64,000 nucleotides of DNA from JBBSEX01 sp038239345. Lineage in GTDB: Bacteria > Acidobacteriota > Terriglobia > Bryobacterales > Bryobacteraceae. The translations under genes and the position numbers were made by a program. A model generated the notes under the pieces. It ran no database searches, was not told the DNA's origin, and saw nothing but the letters and a program-made list of their open reading frames with translations. Below are positions 54,601-62,019 of this stretch, one piece after another. The DNA is taken from the NCBI GenBank assembly GCA_038239345.1, contig JBBSEX010000009.1:173998-237997 (forward strand). Reading direction: 5' to 3'. The number at the start of each line of letters is the position of its first letter. Position 1 is the stretch's first letter.

Positions 54601-55034
54601 CAAGCCGGGTATCCAACTCCACGGGCGGCAACGCGTTGGCGAGCCTTCTGGACCGTAATGTCAATTCGTCATGTGGCGCTTCGGCCGTGGATACGCCATG
54701 CCTTTCCACCAGCCAGTTCGCCACCACGCTAACCCAAAGCGATTTCGGTAATCTGCCGCGCAATAGCTTTCGCGCGCCGGGGTACTTCGATATCGACAGC
54801 ACCGTTTATAAGAATTTCCGGCTAACCGAGCATGCGAAATTTACGCTCGGCGCCAGTGCTTATAATCTGATGAACCACCCGAATTTCGCTAGTCCAGGGC
54901 AAGACGTTTCGCTGCCCGGAGCATTCGGCAGAATCACGACAACGGTCGGCGCCCCGACGAGCCCGTACGGGTCTTTCCAGGGTTCGGCGGTTTCGGGCCG
55001 CGTTCTAGTTTTGACTGGTAAATTCAGCTTCTAA
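51633..55034 (+). CDS. Oar-like TonB-dependent receptor with carboxypeptidase-regulatory domain (second)
   Basis: Outer-membrane receptor of 1,133 residues with the same architecture as the receptor at 42.5 kb: signal peptide (RRYAFTFATLFSALLLVAPGIFAQ), CarboxypepD_reg domain (GTVTDASGAVVPNAAISLKG), plug (LPSPGGDLTNVAFTVPGVV...FTTNGIDNMDPY) and a large barrel ending in VLTGKFSF. Its sequence is clearly diverged from the first, so they probably have different ligands. AAGGGG upstream of ATG 51633 fixes the start. It has its own promoter and a strong terminator, so it is a single-gene unit. Such receptors are often numerous in Acidobacteria. The substrate is unknown. Confidence 0.9.
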   Translation: MRRYAFTFATLFSALLLVAPGIFAQTITTGDITGTVTDASGAVVPNAAISLKGIDTGEARAVQSNGSGSYRFTLLKPGTYQVSAVTPGLKSEIVTGINVSVGQVQTLNLILKVQEGKEIVSVTDDAPLLQTDNINNTATYSTRQIELLPSPGGDLTNVAFTVPGVVVSTMGGFGNFSSHGLPGTSNLFTTNGIDNMDPYLNVANSGASNLTLGSNEVMEVSVVQNAYSGQYGRQAGAQVNFVTRGGTNQFHGNLLYNYNGSFLNANDFFNNSTGTPRSRALSNQYAASIGGAAIKNKLFFFADTEGIRYILPSSGTVAVPSQALQDYILRTVQPAQVPLYQRAFGLYNSAPGRNRAVPVTTNGPNANVSDSSGSLGCGSLANTPTGIGTKTFGVDTSCADAFNTNVSNQNKEWLMTERVDWNINDKQKIFFRFKTDHGLQPTNTDPINPLFNAYSSQPSYEGQITHTYVLTPRLINNFVGSASWYSAIFAPADFKATLAAFPTQFVINDGGSDGSGGITGLGNLNGSFPQGRRIGQLQVVDDLSYTLGNHSLKTGVNYRYNRVTDTGNQVLTQAGRFTFNGLDEFASGVINPASGSAYQQRYTSDSVVHLRLYNIGTYLQDEWALKPNVKLTMAVRFDHTGNPSCVDNCFARLDSPFGELQHGTAIPYNQSIKTGLSNAFPNIESVAVQPRVGIVWNPGRSKGTVIRSGFGLFADQFPAFLSGSVFSNSPNVYTPSVRTGTVNLSGTGSAAAISQSTGAAFRSGFANGLTLAQLQAQLAPVTFTPPPYFSVPNTVNNPKYAQWNFEVQQQLGQKNVLSISYVGNKGYDLFIRNLKVNASASAATYPNGFEGLPATAPDPRFRIVTDISNSGTSNYNGLSLSLRRGFGYGFQGQVSYTWSHALDEVSNGGTTLVFGNDSLSSQIDPYNLRRLNYSNADYDIRHNLAADFVWEVPSRVNNRYMKAALGGWSVAGKIYVRTGTPFSVFNTKIPSRVSNSTGGNALASLLDRNVNSSCGASAVDTPCLSTSQFATTLTQSDFGNLPRNSFRAPGYFDIDSTVYKNFRLTEHAKFTLGASAYNLMNHPNFASPGQDVSLPGAFGRITTTVGAPTSPYGSFQGSAVSGRVLVLTGKFSF

Positions 55035-55063
55035 CCCCCTCGGAGGCCGAATTTGCAGTCTAG

Positions 55064-55101
55064 GCGGCGGCGATCGGACGGTCGCCGCCGCAATTTTCTT
55101 T
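55064..55101 (+). terminator. Rho-independent terminator of the second receptor
   Basis: A perfect ten-base stem GCGGCGGCGA (55064-55073) and TCGCCGCCGC (55082-55091) with an eight-base loop, followed by AATTTTCTTT. It begins 29 bases after the receptor stop and ends just before the DUF1223 ribosome site. Confidence 0.88.
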
Positions 55102-55117
55102 GAGGGAGGAATGCCGC

Positions 55118-55861
55118 TTGATTATGAAAATTACAGCTTGCTGCCTCTTCGTTGTTGCCGGCTTTCTGCACGCCGCCGCGCGCGTTCCGGTAGTCGTAGA
55201 ACTGTTCACTTCCGAAGGCTGCTCCAGTTGCCCACCGGCGGATCGCTTATTGATACAGATGCAAAGCCAACCGCTACCGAACGTCGAGATCATCGCTCTG
55301 GAAGAGCATGTCGACTATTGGAATAACGGCGGATGGCGCGATCCGTTTTCCTTGGAAACGTTCTCTCTGCGACAACGGGAATATGCACGGCAGTTCGGGC
55401 CCGACAGCATTTATACTCCACAAATGGTAGTAAACGGCCGGGTGCAATTTGTCGGCAGCGACGGCAAGCGGGCACAACAGGAAATCAAGGCCGCTGCGCT
55501 GGAACAAAGATCTAACGTGGCAGTCACGGCGGCTGGCCGGTCGCTGGACATCGAAGTAACCACGTCATCATCCAGCGAGCCCGCCGATGTGTGGTTAGTC
55601 ATTGCCGAGGATGGCTTGTCAACCGACGTAACGGCCGGGGAGAACTCGGGACTGCGGATGGCACACGCGAGTGTGGTCCGGAGTATGTCGATTATCGGCC
55701 GGATGAAGAACGAAACGCCATTCAAGGCCAGGGCCTCGCTGAAGCTAAACAGGGAATGGAACCGGGAGAATCTCCGGGCGGTGGTCTTCGTACAAGAGCG
55801 AAACACCCGCAAGATCACGGGCGCTGCATCTCTTCCCCTGTCGGCGATTCCGCGAACGTAA
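55118..55861 (+). CDS. DUF1223 thioredoxin-fold exported protein
   Basis: Secreted protein of 247 residues. The signal peptide is MKITACCLFVVAGFLHAAA. The mature N-terminus has VVVELFTSEGCSSCPPADRLL, the DUF1223 signature with a thioredoxin-like CxxC. A second hallmark is ALEEHVDYWNNGGWRDPF, then SIYTPQMVVNGR. The family is widespread in Gram-negatives; its function is not firmly known. Start choice: the GGAGGA at 55105-55110 is seven bases from TTG 55118, which would give MIMKITACC, while ATG 55124 is 13 bases away; I favour TTG, though ATG is possible. The gene lies behind the receptor terminator. Confidence 0.86.
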   Translation: MIMKITACCLFVVAGFLHAAARVPVVVELFTSEGCSSCPPADRLLIQMQSQPLPNVEIIALEEHVDYWNNGGWRDPFSLETFSLRQREYARQFGPDSIYTPQMVVNGRVQFVGSDGKRAQQEIKAAALEQRSNVAVTAAGRSLDIEVTTSSSSEPADVWLVIAEDGLSTDVTAGENSGLRMAHASVVRSMSIIGRMKNETPFKARASLKLNREWNRENLRAVVFVQERNTRKITGAASLPLSAIPRT

Positions 55862-55935
55862 TGGGCGATGCAAACAATTATATAAAGGATTCATTAAAGA
55901 TCGGCACGCGCCATCGAAAGCTACTAAGATAAGCC

Positions 55936-57408
55936 ATGTCCGTTCTCCTGTCTTTGGGATTGCTCATCTCGAGCCTGCCCAGGACGCTCGTAGCCCCTGT
56001 TGGGACGCCTCTTGAGGTTCGTCTCACGACGGCTGTCGGCTCCTACGCGAGTCCTGTTGGGTTTCCCGTTAACGCCGTTCTGATTGCGCCGGTTTTTCTC
56101 GGGGACGACCAGATCCTACCCGCCGGATCCACACTTTCAGGTGAAGTCCTGTCGGTCCAGAAGGTGGGCTTCGGAATTCTTCATGAAACCGCGGGGATCG
56201 AACTCGGATTCAACAAGATTACAATTCCGGGCGGCGAATCCGTGCCGATCTCTACGCGCGTTTGGCGTGTGGAAAACGGCCGGGAACGCGTTAGCGGCGA
56301 CGGTCGAATCCAGCGAGTCCGCTCCACCAGCACGGCATCGTATCGGGCCAGTGGATACCTCAGAACGGTTTTGCTCTGGCACGTGCACGCACAGGTGGCG
56401 GCGTGGGCGATTAAGTCGTTATTGATTCAGGTTCCCGAGCCGGAGATTTACTATCCCCCGGGGGTTGAACTCACACTGATGTTAAAAACCCCGATCCTGG
56501 GTGTCAGCGCACCGCGACAGGAAGCGGGATTTATCGACGACGGAGAGCGAGAGCGGATCACGGAGTTAATTGCCGACCTGCCAACTCGCACGCATGCCGC
56601 ATCGGACGTACCGTCGGATCTGATCAATGTCGTTTTCCTAGGGTCGCGGGAGCAGATTGAAACGGCTTTCTCGGCGGCCGGGTGGGTGCCGGCGCATCAC
56701 TGGTCATTCTGGAACAATATTCGGGCGATTCGAGCCGTGGGCGAAGGTCTCGGTTATACGCAGGCGCCTATGTCCGACATTCGCCTGAACGGTACCATAC
56801 CGGAGATGACTTGGCAGAAGGGTTTTAACGACGTCTCCAAGCGGCATCACGTGCGGATTTGGAAGCAGCCCGGTAGATGGGATGGGCAGGAAATTTGGAT
56901 TGGCGCCGGTACGCGCGATATCGACTTCGCTTTTTTTCGCCCAGGCGGGACTTTGACTCATCGGGTGGAGACCAAGATCGATCAGGAACGCGACAAGATC
57001 GTGAACGATTTGAAATTCGCTTCCTGCGTGGAATCGGTGGATTGGGCGGCGCGCCCCCGCGTACCGGCCGATAATTGGAATGCCACGGGCGATCTGATGC
57101 AGACAGATTCACGTCTGGCCGTGGTTTCGATGGCCGACTGCGCTCTCCCGTCCGTCGAGGGCACTACGCTTGAGAAACCGCTAGCTGCGCACGGCAATAA
57201 GTGGCATCGATTTTTGCGGCGGGAAATCCTTAGTGCAAAGAGCGACCTGATCCGTACGAATATTTATTGGCGAACCTATGAAGGGGTCTGGTGGGCAGTC
57301 CACACGATGCGCCACCATCGTCCTCTGACGCTGGACCCGTCGTTAGGGCTTTCACTGCCAACGAATGTGCGAATATCGCGAAAAGCGAGTTTAGCGGCCA
57401 GGCACTGA
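55936..57408 (+). CDS. LssY C-terminal domain protein
   Basis: 490 residues. A hydrophobic N-terminus (signal peptide or anchor, MSVLLSLGLLISSLP) precedes a beta-rich region at about 20-210 with GxPLEVRLTTAVGSY and AGSTLSGEVLSV, resembling the N-terminal domain found next to LssY_C in secreted proteins. Residues about 225-440 match LssY_C (PSDLINVVFLGSREQIETAFSAAGW, then IWKQPG and DIDFAFF...HRVETKIDQERD). In Legionella, LssY belongs to the type I secretion region; the domain itself has no proven activity. It begins 74 bases after DUF1223 and may share its transcript. The role is unknown. Confidence 0.8.
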   Translation: MSVLLSLGLLISSLPRTLVAPVGTPLEVRLTTAVGSYASPVGFPVNAVLIAPVFLGDDQILPAGSTLSGEVLSVQKVGFGILHETAGIELGFNKITIPGGESVPISTRVWRVENGRERVSGDGRIQRVRSTSTASYRASGYLRTVLLWHVHAQVAAWAIKSLLIQVPEPEIYYPPGVELTLMLKTPILGVSAPRQEAGFIDDGERERITELIADLPTRTHAASDVPSDLINVVFLGSREQIETAFSAAGWVPAHHWSFWNNIRAIRAVGEGLGYTQAPMSDIRLNGTIPEMTWQKGFNDVSKRHHVRIWKQPGRWDGQEIWIGAGTRDIDFAFFRPGGTLTHRVETKIDQERDKIVNDLKFASCVESVDWAARPRVPADNWNATGDLMQTDSRLAVVSMADCALPSVEGTTLEKPLAAHGNKWHRFLRREILSAKSDLIRTNIYWRTYEGVWWAVHTMRHHRPLTLDPSLGLSLPTNVRISRKASLAARH

Positions 57409-58012
57409 TGTTTTGATCTGCCGCCGCTCATCAAGTGAAAGCGAGCAGAGATCCTTACCGTGCAGCATCAGGGCATCGACCTAGATAGAGAAATCGGTTG
57501 ATCGGCGCTCGTTTCCGGGAACTTCATTCTCGAACTCGTCCCGCAACATGGCAATAAGACGTGGACTTGGCGTTGTGCTCCGCGTAGTCCCAGCAATACG
57601 ACGGCTTCCCATCGATAATCACTTGGATCACCGCGTCATCGGGCAATTTCGCCCCGTAAAGGCTTTCGTGAATCTCCATCGCCTTTGGCGCGCGGCGGCG
57701 AAACTACTCTCGGATTCCATGCTGCAGCAGCATCTCGCGCCGGTCTAATAGGGAACGAAAACGACGACAGCCTTGCCCATTCCAAGAGCCTAATACTTTC
57801 GTCTTTTGTTCGCCTACAGCTTACATCGACCGATTGATGGCCGATGAGCGCCAATTAGCATCATATGGCGAGAAGGCTCCGCAAGATCATCGGAAATGCG
57901 GGAAGCGGTACTTCGCTTGAGCAGGTACCGATTTGGGAGAAATGTGGTTTATTTTCTGGAATGCGTGAGACGATTCGGCGAGAACTGGCACAATGCTTGA
58001 AGCGGAGTGTGA
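57409..58012. other. 604-base decayed or non-coding stretch
   Basis: No intact gene. The minus strand between about 57425 and 57715 reads as disrupted coding sequence (see the pseudogene entry); the rest holds no sequence I recognise. Frames on the plus strand here have no family features. Confidence 0.6.
57420..57684 (-). pseudogene. Possible remnant of an ATP-dependent DNA ligase
   Basis: Read on the minus strand, 57483-57420 gives VDALMLHGKDLCSLSLDERRQI, which resembles the DLLxLxGxDLxxLPLxERR segment of LigD-type ATP-dependent DNA ligases. Upstream, in another frame, 57680-57620 reads KLPDDAVIQVIIDGKPS, comparable with the LP..AVIDGE...DGKPSF segment that precedes it in ligases. At least one frameshift and an in-frame TAG just before VDALM separate them. 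The similarity is short and from memory, so this may be chance. No catalytic KxDG motif is visible. Confidence 0.3.
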
Positions 58013-58807
58013 ATGCAAATTGGACTCTTGTTGATATCGCTGTTCTTGGTCAATGGGGCTGCCCAGAGCAACCAGAGCGCGCCACCTCTTAAATCTGATG
58101 GCTTTGTAAGCTGTTCGCTGTTTTACGACGAAGTCCCGCCGGCTACCCCCTTTGGATTCTCAAGGGCAGCGCTTTTGTCTTTGTCATATGCTCGCGACGC
58201 AGGAACTGCATCCTTAATTTCTGAGATATCTTCCAAGAGCGACAACCCAGATGGGTATTGGGCCGGGCAAATGAAACTGCTCAAACAGACCAAAAACTAT
58301 TATACCTGTGCTAAACGTGCAATATCTCCGTTTGCTTCAAGCAAGGACGTTAACCCACGTATCGTGAAATCAGCAACCTCACTGTTCAATATCTATCAAA
58401 GCCAAATTGCACTCAACGAGTACATGCTACTTGCAATCAAAAAGATGGATTCGGTGTCCGTGATGGAGTTCGCAGATCAGATTTCTACTATTGCCGTTCA
58501 GCGTAGCGAGTATGATGCAGCTCTTTGGAAATCGGCAAGTATCGGATTTGACTTGCTTTTGGACACCAGCGAATCAACCCCACCTGTTTACAAGCTGTCG
58601 ATCCGGCAATACGAACGTAAGGGCCTCTCGATGTATCTGTTGCTTTTGTTTCCGGAATTCAACAATGATGCGCAGTATTCGCCACTATGGTCTGAAGCGG
58701 TGAAGTCTGCGTATATTATTGTCCCTTATATGAGGTTAAAAGCCCGCGATGAATTATCCGCCACCGTGGCACCGAAAAGCGCCAAGAACGCTGCATCCTG
58801 CATGTAA
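58013..58807 (+). CDS. Exported protein of unknown function, lower GC than neighbours
   Basis: 264 residues that match no family I know. The signal peptide is MQIGLLLISLFLVNGAAQ. The mature protein is mainly helical by eye, with only three cysteines and no transmembrane segment. ATG 58013 has GGAG seven bases upstream, so it looks expressible. Base composition is visibly lower in GC than the genes on either side, and codon use (many AAA, ATT, TTG and TCT) differs. It sits between the decayed stretch and tRNA-Arg, which suggests acquired DNA. It could be an orphan or a fast-evolving gene. Confidence 0.65.
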   Translation: MQIGLLLISLFLVNGAAQSNQSAPPLKSDGFVSCSLFYDEVPPATPFGFSRAALLSLSYARDAGTASLISEISSKSDNPDGYWAGQMKLLKQTKNYYTCAKRAISPFASSKDVNPRIVKSATSLFNIYQSQIALNEYMLLAIKKMDSVSVMEFADQISTIAVQRSEYDAALWKSASIGFDLLLDTSESTPPVYKLSIRQYERKGLSMYLLLLFPEFNNDAQYSPLWSEAVKSAYIIVPYMRLKARDELSATVAPKSAKNAASCM

Positions 58808-58837
58808 GAGAGCAGCGATCCAATCGTCAGCAGGTTG

Positions 58838-58853
58838 CGCACCTTCGGGTGCG
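58838..58853. repeat. TTCG-capped hairpin after the orphan gene
   Basis: CGCACC (58838-58843), loop TTCG, GGTGCG (58848-58853): a perfect stem with a stable tetraloop, 31 bases after the orphan stop. It lacks a T tract, so it is not a standard terminator, though it may stabilise the transcript end. Confidence 0.5.
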
Positions 58854-59017
58854 GAGGACCGCAGCTCTAGCCTTCGGCGGCACTGCGAAGATGGCTTACT
58901 TCTCTTTCCACAGCAACTTCAATTCCCCGTGTTCGAGGCAGGTCAGTGTCAAGAGCCAAGTTTGCCCCGTTGTTGGCGCAGAGCCGTAGAGCCCAGACTC
59001 AAGTGCTTTGTTGTGAA

Positions 59018-59095
59018 TGGTGCGCCCGGTATGATTCGAACATACGGCCTTTTGCTTCGGAGGCAAACGCTCTATCCAGACTGAGCTACGGGCGC
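59018..59095 (-). tRNA. tRNA-Arg (anticodon CCG)
   Basis: Read on the minus strand from 59095, GCGCCCG pairs perfectly with CGGGCGC near the 3' end. The D arm is GCTC...GAGC, the anticodon arm is TTTGC-CTCCGAA-GCAAA with anticodon CCG, the variable loop is five bases, and the T arm is GTATG-TTCGAAT-CATAC. The discriminator is A and CCA is encoded (59018-59020). CCG reads the arginine codon CGG. The 3' end faces the odd-composition stretch at 57.4-59.0 kb, which is where tRNA-directed integrases insert, but no duplicated end was found. Confidence 0.97.
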
Positions 59096-59114
59096 GCGCA
59101 GATTCAAGTATACG

Positions 59115-60806
59115 TTAGTTCTGCACAAAGAAGATACGACTGCCAATGCCTTCGACATGCCCCGCGCTGTCGGTAGCGGTCCACCCGATCGTATGGCTGC
59201 CGTTAGCCATTTTCGTTGTGTCGAAGATGTAATATCCCACGGCTCCGGCGGAATTCCGCAGCCCAGGAAACCCGGCTTCGATGTCCGGGCGAAAGTTGTT
59301 GTAGACCGGGTGACCTACCGCCACGCCGTCCAGATAAACCCAAATGGTGGATCCATCCACGGGAACAATATTGGGCTGCTGCGTTACCACCCAGCCGAAA
59401 TTGACGTAGGAAGTTCCAGAGATGGTTGCGCCTTGTCCCGGAGTGTCGATGGTGCCGAACGGCCGCATCGCATGGGCGTTATCGACCGTCACGTTTTTCA
59501 CTCCGATTTCAGCGGAGAAGCCGCTCGTGTTGTACGCCACGACGTGAAAGCGATAGCGCCCATTCCCGTTCGACGTGCCACTGCCCGAAGCCGGTAGCCC
59601 GTTTGTTAACACCTGCAATCCCCAGCCGGCGCGATCGTTGAAGGGGTAAGTCGGGAACGCCTGCTGCACGTCGGGGCGGGCGCCGGGCACGAATACACCG
59701 TCTCCAATATAGACCAGATCCGGATATCCCGCTTCGCCCGGAACGGCATCGCGAAACACCTTCACATTTTCAACCTGGACAGTATCCAGGGCCCAGCCCG
59801 TAACCGGAATCGCCCCTGAGATGGTGGATTGGTCGGTCGGAAGATCTACAAAACCGATGGGTGGCGTAGTGCTTACCGCCGACTTCACTTCACCCGAGTT
59901 GGGATTCAGCATCAACGAAGATTCGTCGATGGCTTCAAAGTCGGACCCATGCAGGCTTCCCATCTGATGCAGTTGATCATTATCCCAACGGTCATCGGGA
60001 ACGCCGGAAAAAAACCACGACGATCCGTTGTCCGCAAGGATCATTCCGTATTTCTGCAACGCCCGCAAGATCACCTGCAATTGCGGTCCGAAGCGGGTTA
60101 CGTCGAAGCTGGCTTTCAGTCGAAAGCGAACGCCCATGGGTGGATAAGTGGTATCGGTGAGGCTCGACGCGTAATGGCGGGCGGGCCAGACGAAGGCTTT
60201 CTGGGTGCGCGGTGCGGTGAAGCGGATGGCATGACGGATTTCCCCTGCCGCAACTTCGTCGTACCGTACCAGCCCTGGGAAAATCGGCAAACCGGCGGCA
60301 TCGGCCGAGGTCCAGCCGGAGGGGCGCAGCACATCGGAGCGCAAGTCGTAGATGGCTCCCGAGCCCGCCGTCCAGCTTCCATTGGGCTGAGGATAGGAAC
60401 TGAAAAGCTCGTAGAGGAAGCAGTGATCGCTGTCGATCACCAGTACGTGGCGGTCACCCGAACTTGGGCTTCCTCCTTCAATCGGGGCGCCCGGCGGGAT
60501 GGGGTACGGGCCGGGATCGCTCTCATTTGCGTAATCGAAACTGACGGGAACTCGCGGCTGGCTACCGGGCACGACGATGTAGGGGATGCCGATGGGTCCG
60601 CCCTGATACAAACCAGCTCCAAAGTCGGCGTGAGCGGGGCTGGAGACGCCAATTCGATTCACGTAATTGCTGGAATTGGCGTGTACCGGGAGGCTGTCGA
60701 CGCGAGCATTCCAAACATCCCGCGCAGGCAGCACGGGACATCCGCCGACAGACTGGCCCCAACAAGCGGCGGCGCACAATAAGCCGATCCATACCGTTAC
60801 TCTCAT
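59115..60806 (-). CDS. Exported protein ending in the paired C-terminal module shared with the SBBP protein
   Basis: 563 residues, function unknown. The signal peptide is MRVTVWIGLLCAAACWGQ, which decides the start at 60806; a longer frame to 60941 has no such feature. Residues about 20-310 contain proline-, aspartate- and tryptophan-rich sequence (HVLVIDSDHCFLYELFSSYP, AGLPIFPGLVRYDEV) of no known family. The last 250 residues are two related Ig-like parts: first VTGWALDTVQVENVKVFRD...IGDGVFVPGARPDV...LQVLTNGLP, then RPFGTIDTPGQGATISG...YVNFGWVVTQQP...GSHTIGWTATDSAG. This aligns closely with residues 888-1149 of the protein at 8540-12325. It is expected to be a surface or periplasmic protein. 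Confidence 0.8.
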   Translation of the reverse strand: MRVTVWIGLLCAAACWGQSVGGCPVLPARDVWNARVDSLPVHANSSNYVNRIGVSSPAHADFGAGLYQGGPIGIPYIVVPGSQPRVPVSFDYANESDPGPYPIPPGAPIEGGSPSSGDRHVLVIDSDHCFLYELFSSYPQPNGSWTAGSGAIYDLRSDVLRPSGWTSADAAGLPIFPGLVRYDEVAAGEIRHAIRFTAPRTQKAFVWPARHYASSLTDTTYPPMGVRFRLKASFDVTRFGPQLQVILRALQKYGMILADNGSSWFFSGVPDDRWDNDQLHQMGSLHGSDFEAIDESSLMLNPNSGEVKSAVSTTPPIGFVDLPTDQSTISGAIPVTGWALDTVQVENVKVFRDAVPGEAGYPDLVYIGDGVFVPGARPDVQQAFPTYPFNDRAGWGLQVLTNGLPASGSGTSNGNGRYRFHVVAYNTSGFSAEIGVKNVTVDNAHAMRPFGTIDTPGQGATISGTSYVNFGWVVTQQPNIVPVDGSTIWVYLDGVAVGHPVYNNFRPDIEAGFPGLRNSAGAVGYYIFDTTKMANGSHTIGWTATDSAGHVEGIGSRIFFVQN

Positions 60807-60974
60807 TGAATAAGTACCACTATAATCGGCTAGTCTACCAATCAGGCGGCGAGAATTCCAGAATTCGCCCGAGCTATTTGCATTAGATGGGTTCCGGATA
60901 TCCATTACATTGGGCGATCCGTCTGGGCTAATGAAAAGCAAATGTGTGGGGAGGGGTGGAAGAGTAATGCAACG

Positions 60975-61010
60975 AAAAACGGCCGCGCCCTACTTTCGAG
61001 GGCGCGGCCG
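60975..61010 (-). terminator. Rho-independent terminator of the PEP-CTERM gene
   Basis: CGGCCGCGCCCT (60980-60991) and AGGGCGCGGCCG (60999-61010) form a perfect 12-base stem with a seven-base loop. On the minus strand the hairpin is followed by GTTTTTCG. It lies about 35 bases after the stop at 61046. Confidence 0.92.
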
Positions 61011-61045
61011 ATGGAGAGGAACGGACTGACTTTTCAGAAATACTG

Positions 61046-61885
61046 TTAAGCGCGACGGCGACGGCGAAGCAAGCCGATGCTCGCCAATCCGGCGCCTACT
61101 AAGATGTATGCGGCGGGCTCAGGGGTTTGAGAGTTACTGATCGCACTCAGCTTGAATACGAGATCGTTGAAATCGCCGTAGCCCTCGCCACCGTCTTGGA
61201 AATTATTCTTACCGACACCGTCTTCCACTCCGATGTAGAAAGTCTGGACGGAAGCGGTGGTGTCCTGAAAGACGACGAAATGCTGGTGATTTTGTTCATC
61301 GGCCGCGCTCGCGTTGTATCGGGCCTCACTGTAGAATGTGTTGCCGCCGCCTTGTGGGGTACTCAAATAAAAACCGTAGAAATTCCCTGGTGAGAACGGG
61401 AGCACGGTATTCAAGCCGGTGGTGAACTCTCCTGCCGTGAACAACTGGTGCGTGGTTAAGGGGACACCCGGTGCGCCACCGGCATCATAATAACCAAGCG
61501 TGTTTAGCTGGCTGGTATTGCCTAAAATCACCGTGATTTGATATTGGGTGGTGGAATCGTGCTGGAAAATCTGGCTCAGGTCGGCGCCTGTGCTTGTGCC
61601 GCCGGATGACCACCACTGCGGCGCGGTTAAATGCGGCGACTGGCTCGATAGCGGATCAAGGCCTGGCGCCCATCCACCGGTGCCCGTCAGGAAGTATCCA
61701 ATGTTCTTCATTGACCCATCAATGGAAGGGTCGTCCCAAAACGCCATCGTCCCGTTCTGGGTGAGCATGGTTGGAAACGGAAGGTACCCGGCTCCAGTCG
61801 AACCGATCAGAGTCTCGCCGTGCGCGGCGGCTCCGGTAAAAGCGATTGCGCCGAGCGCCAAAAACGTAAATTTAGCTAGCCTCAC
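61046..61885 (-). CDS. PEP-CTERM sorted exported protein with DUF4114-like domain
   Basis: 279 residues. I choose GTG 61885 because GGAGG lies four bases upstream and the protein then begins with a clean signal peptide (MRLAKFTFLALGAIAFTGAAAHG); an ATG at 61918 would add 11 residues. The middle contains GGEGYGDFNDLVFKL, characteristic of DUF4114. The C-terminus is a textbook PEP-CTERM signal: TPEPAAY, a hydrophobic helix, then RRRRRA. Such proteins are exported, processed by exosortase and often placed in an exopolysaccharide matrix. No exosortase gene lies in this window. It is terminated by the hairpin at 60980-61010. Confidence 0.88.
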   Translation of the reverse strand: MRLAKFTFLALGAIAFTGAAAHGETLIGSTGAGYLPFPTMLTQNGTMAFWDDPSIDGSMKNIGYFLTGTGGWAPGLDPLSSQSPHLTAPQWWSSGGTSTGADLSQIFQHDSTTQYQITVILGNTSQLNTLGYYDAGGAPGVPLTTHQLFTAGEFTTGLNTVLPFSPGNFYGFYLSTPQGGGNTFYSEARYNASAADEQNHQHFVVFQDTTASVQTFYIGVEDGVGKNNFQDGGEGYGDFNDLVFKLSAISNSQTPEPAAYILVGAGLASIGLLRRRRRA

Positions 61886-61970
61886 TGATCCTCCGATACT
61901 TCGGGCTTTCAAAAGCATAACACGAACGTTTCCAGGCAAAAGAGGCTAAAACACGAATAGACGCAATTCA

Positions 61971-62014
61971 GTACCTTCTCACCTAAAGTACTAAAACCGA
62001 AAAGGTGATCGTAC
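61971..62014. repeat. Imperfect inverted repeat between the small exported gene and the PEP-CTERM gene
   Basis: GTACCTTCTCACCT (61971-61984) is roughly the reverse complement of AGGTGATCGTAC (62003-62014), with TCACCT/AGGTGA the perfect core. It could end transcription of the small gene at 62020 or act as an operator for the PEP-CTERM gene. No T tract. Confidence 0.4.
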
Positions 62015-62019
62015 CTACC

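Noticed and set aside
55111..55326. 71-codon frame starting at ATG 55111 just after GGAGGA
   Set aside because: It has a well-placed ribosome site, but it overlaps DUF1223 in another frame and its translation is low-complexity; the DUF1223 CxxC protein is the real gene.
57660..57780. A second ligase-like fragment (LLDRREML) on the minus strand
   Set aside because: It would duplicate the same ligase segment in the wrong order; more likely chance.
57865..58092. 75-codon frame overlapping the start of the orphan exported gene
   Set aside because: No ribosome site or recognisable feature; it overlaps a better-supported start at 58013.
59018..59095. Attachment-site duplication of the tRNA 3' end
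   Set aside because: I looked for another copy of the tRNA 3' end in the window and found none; no integrase is present.
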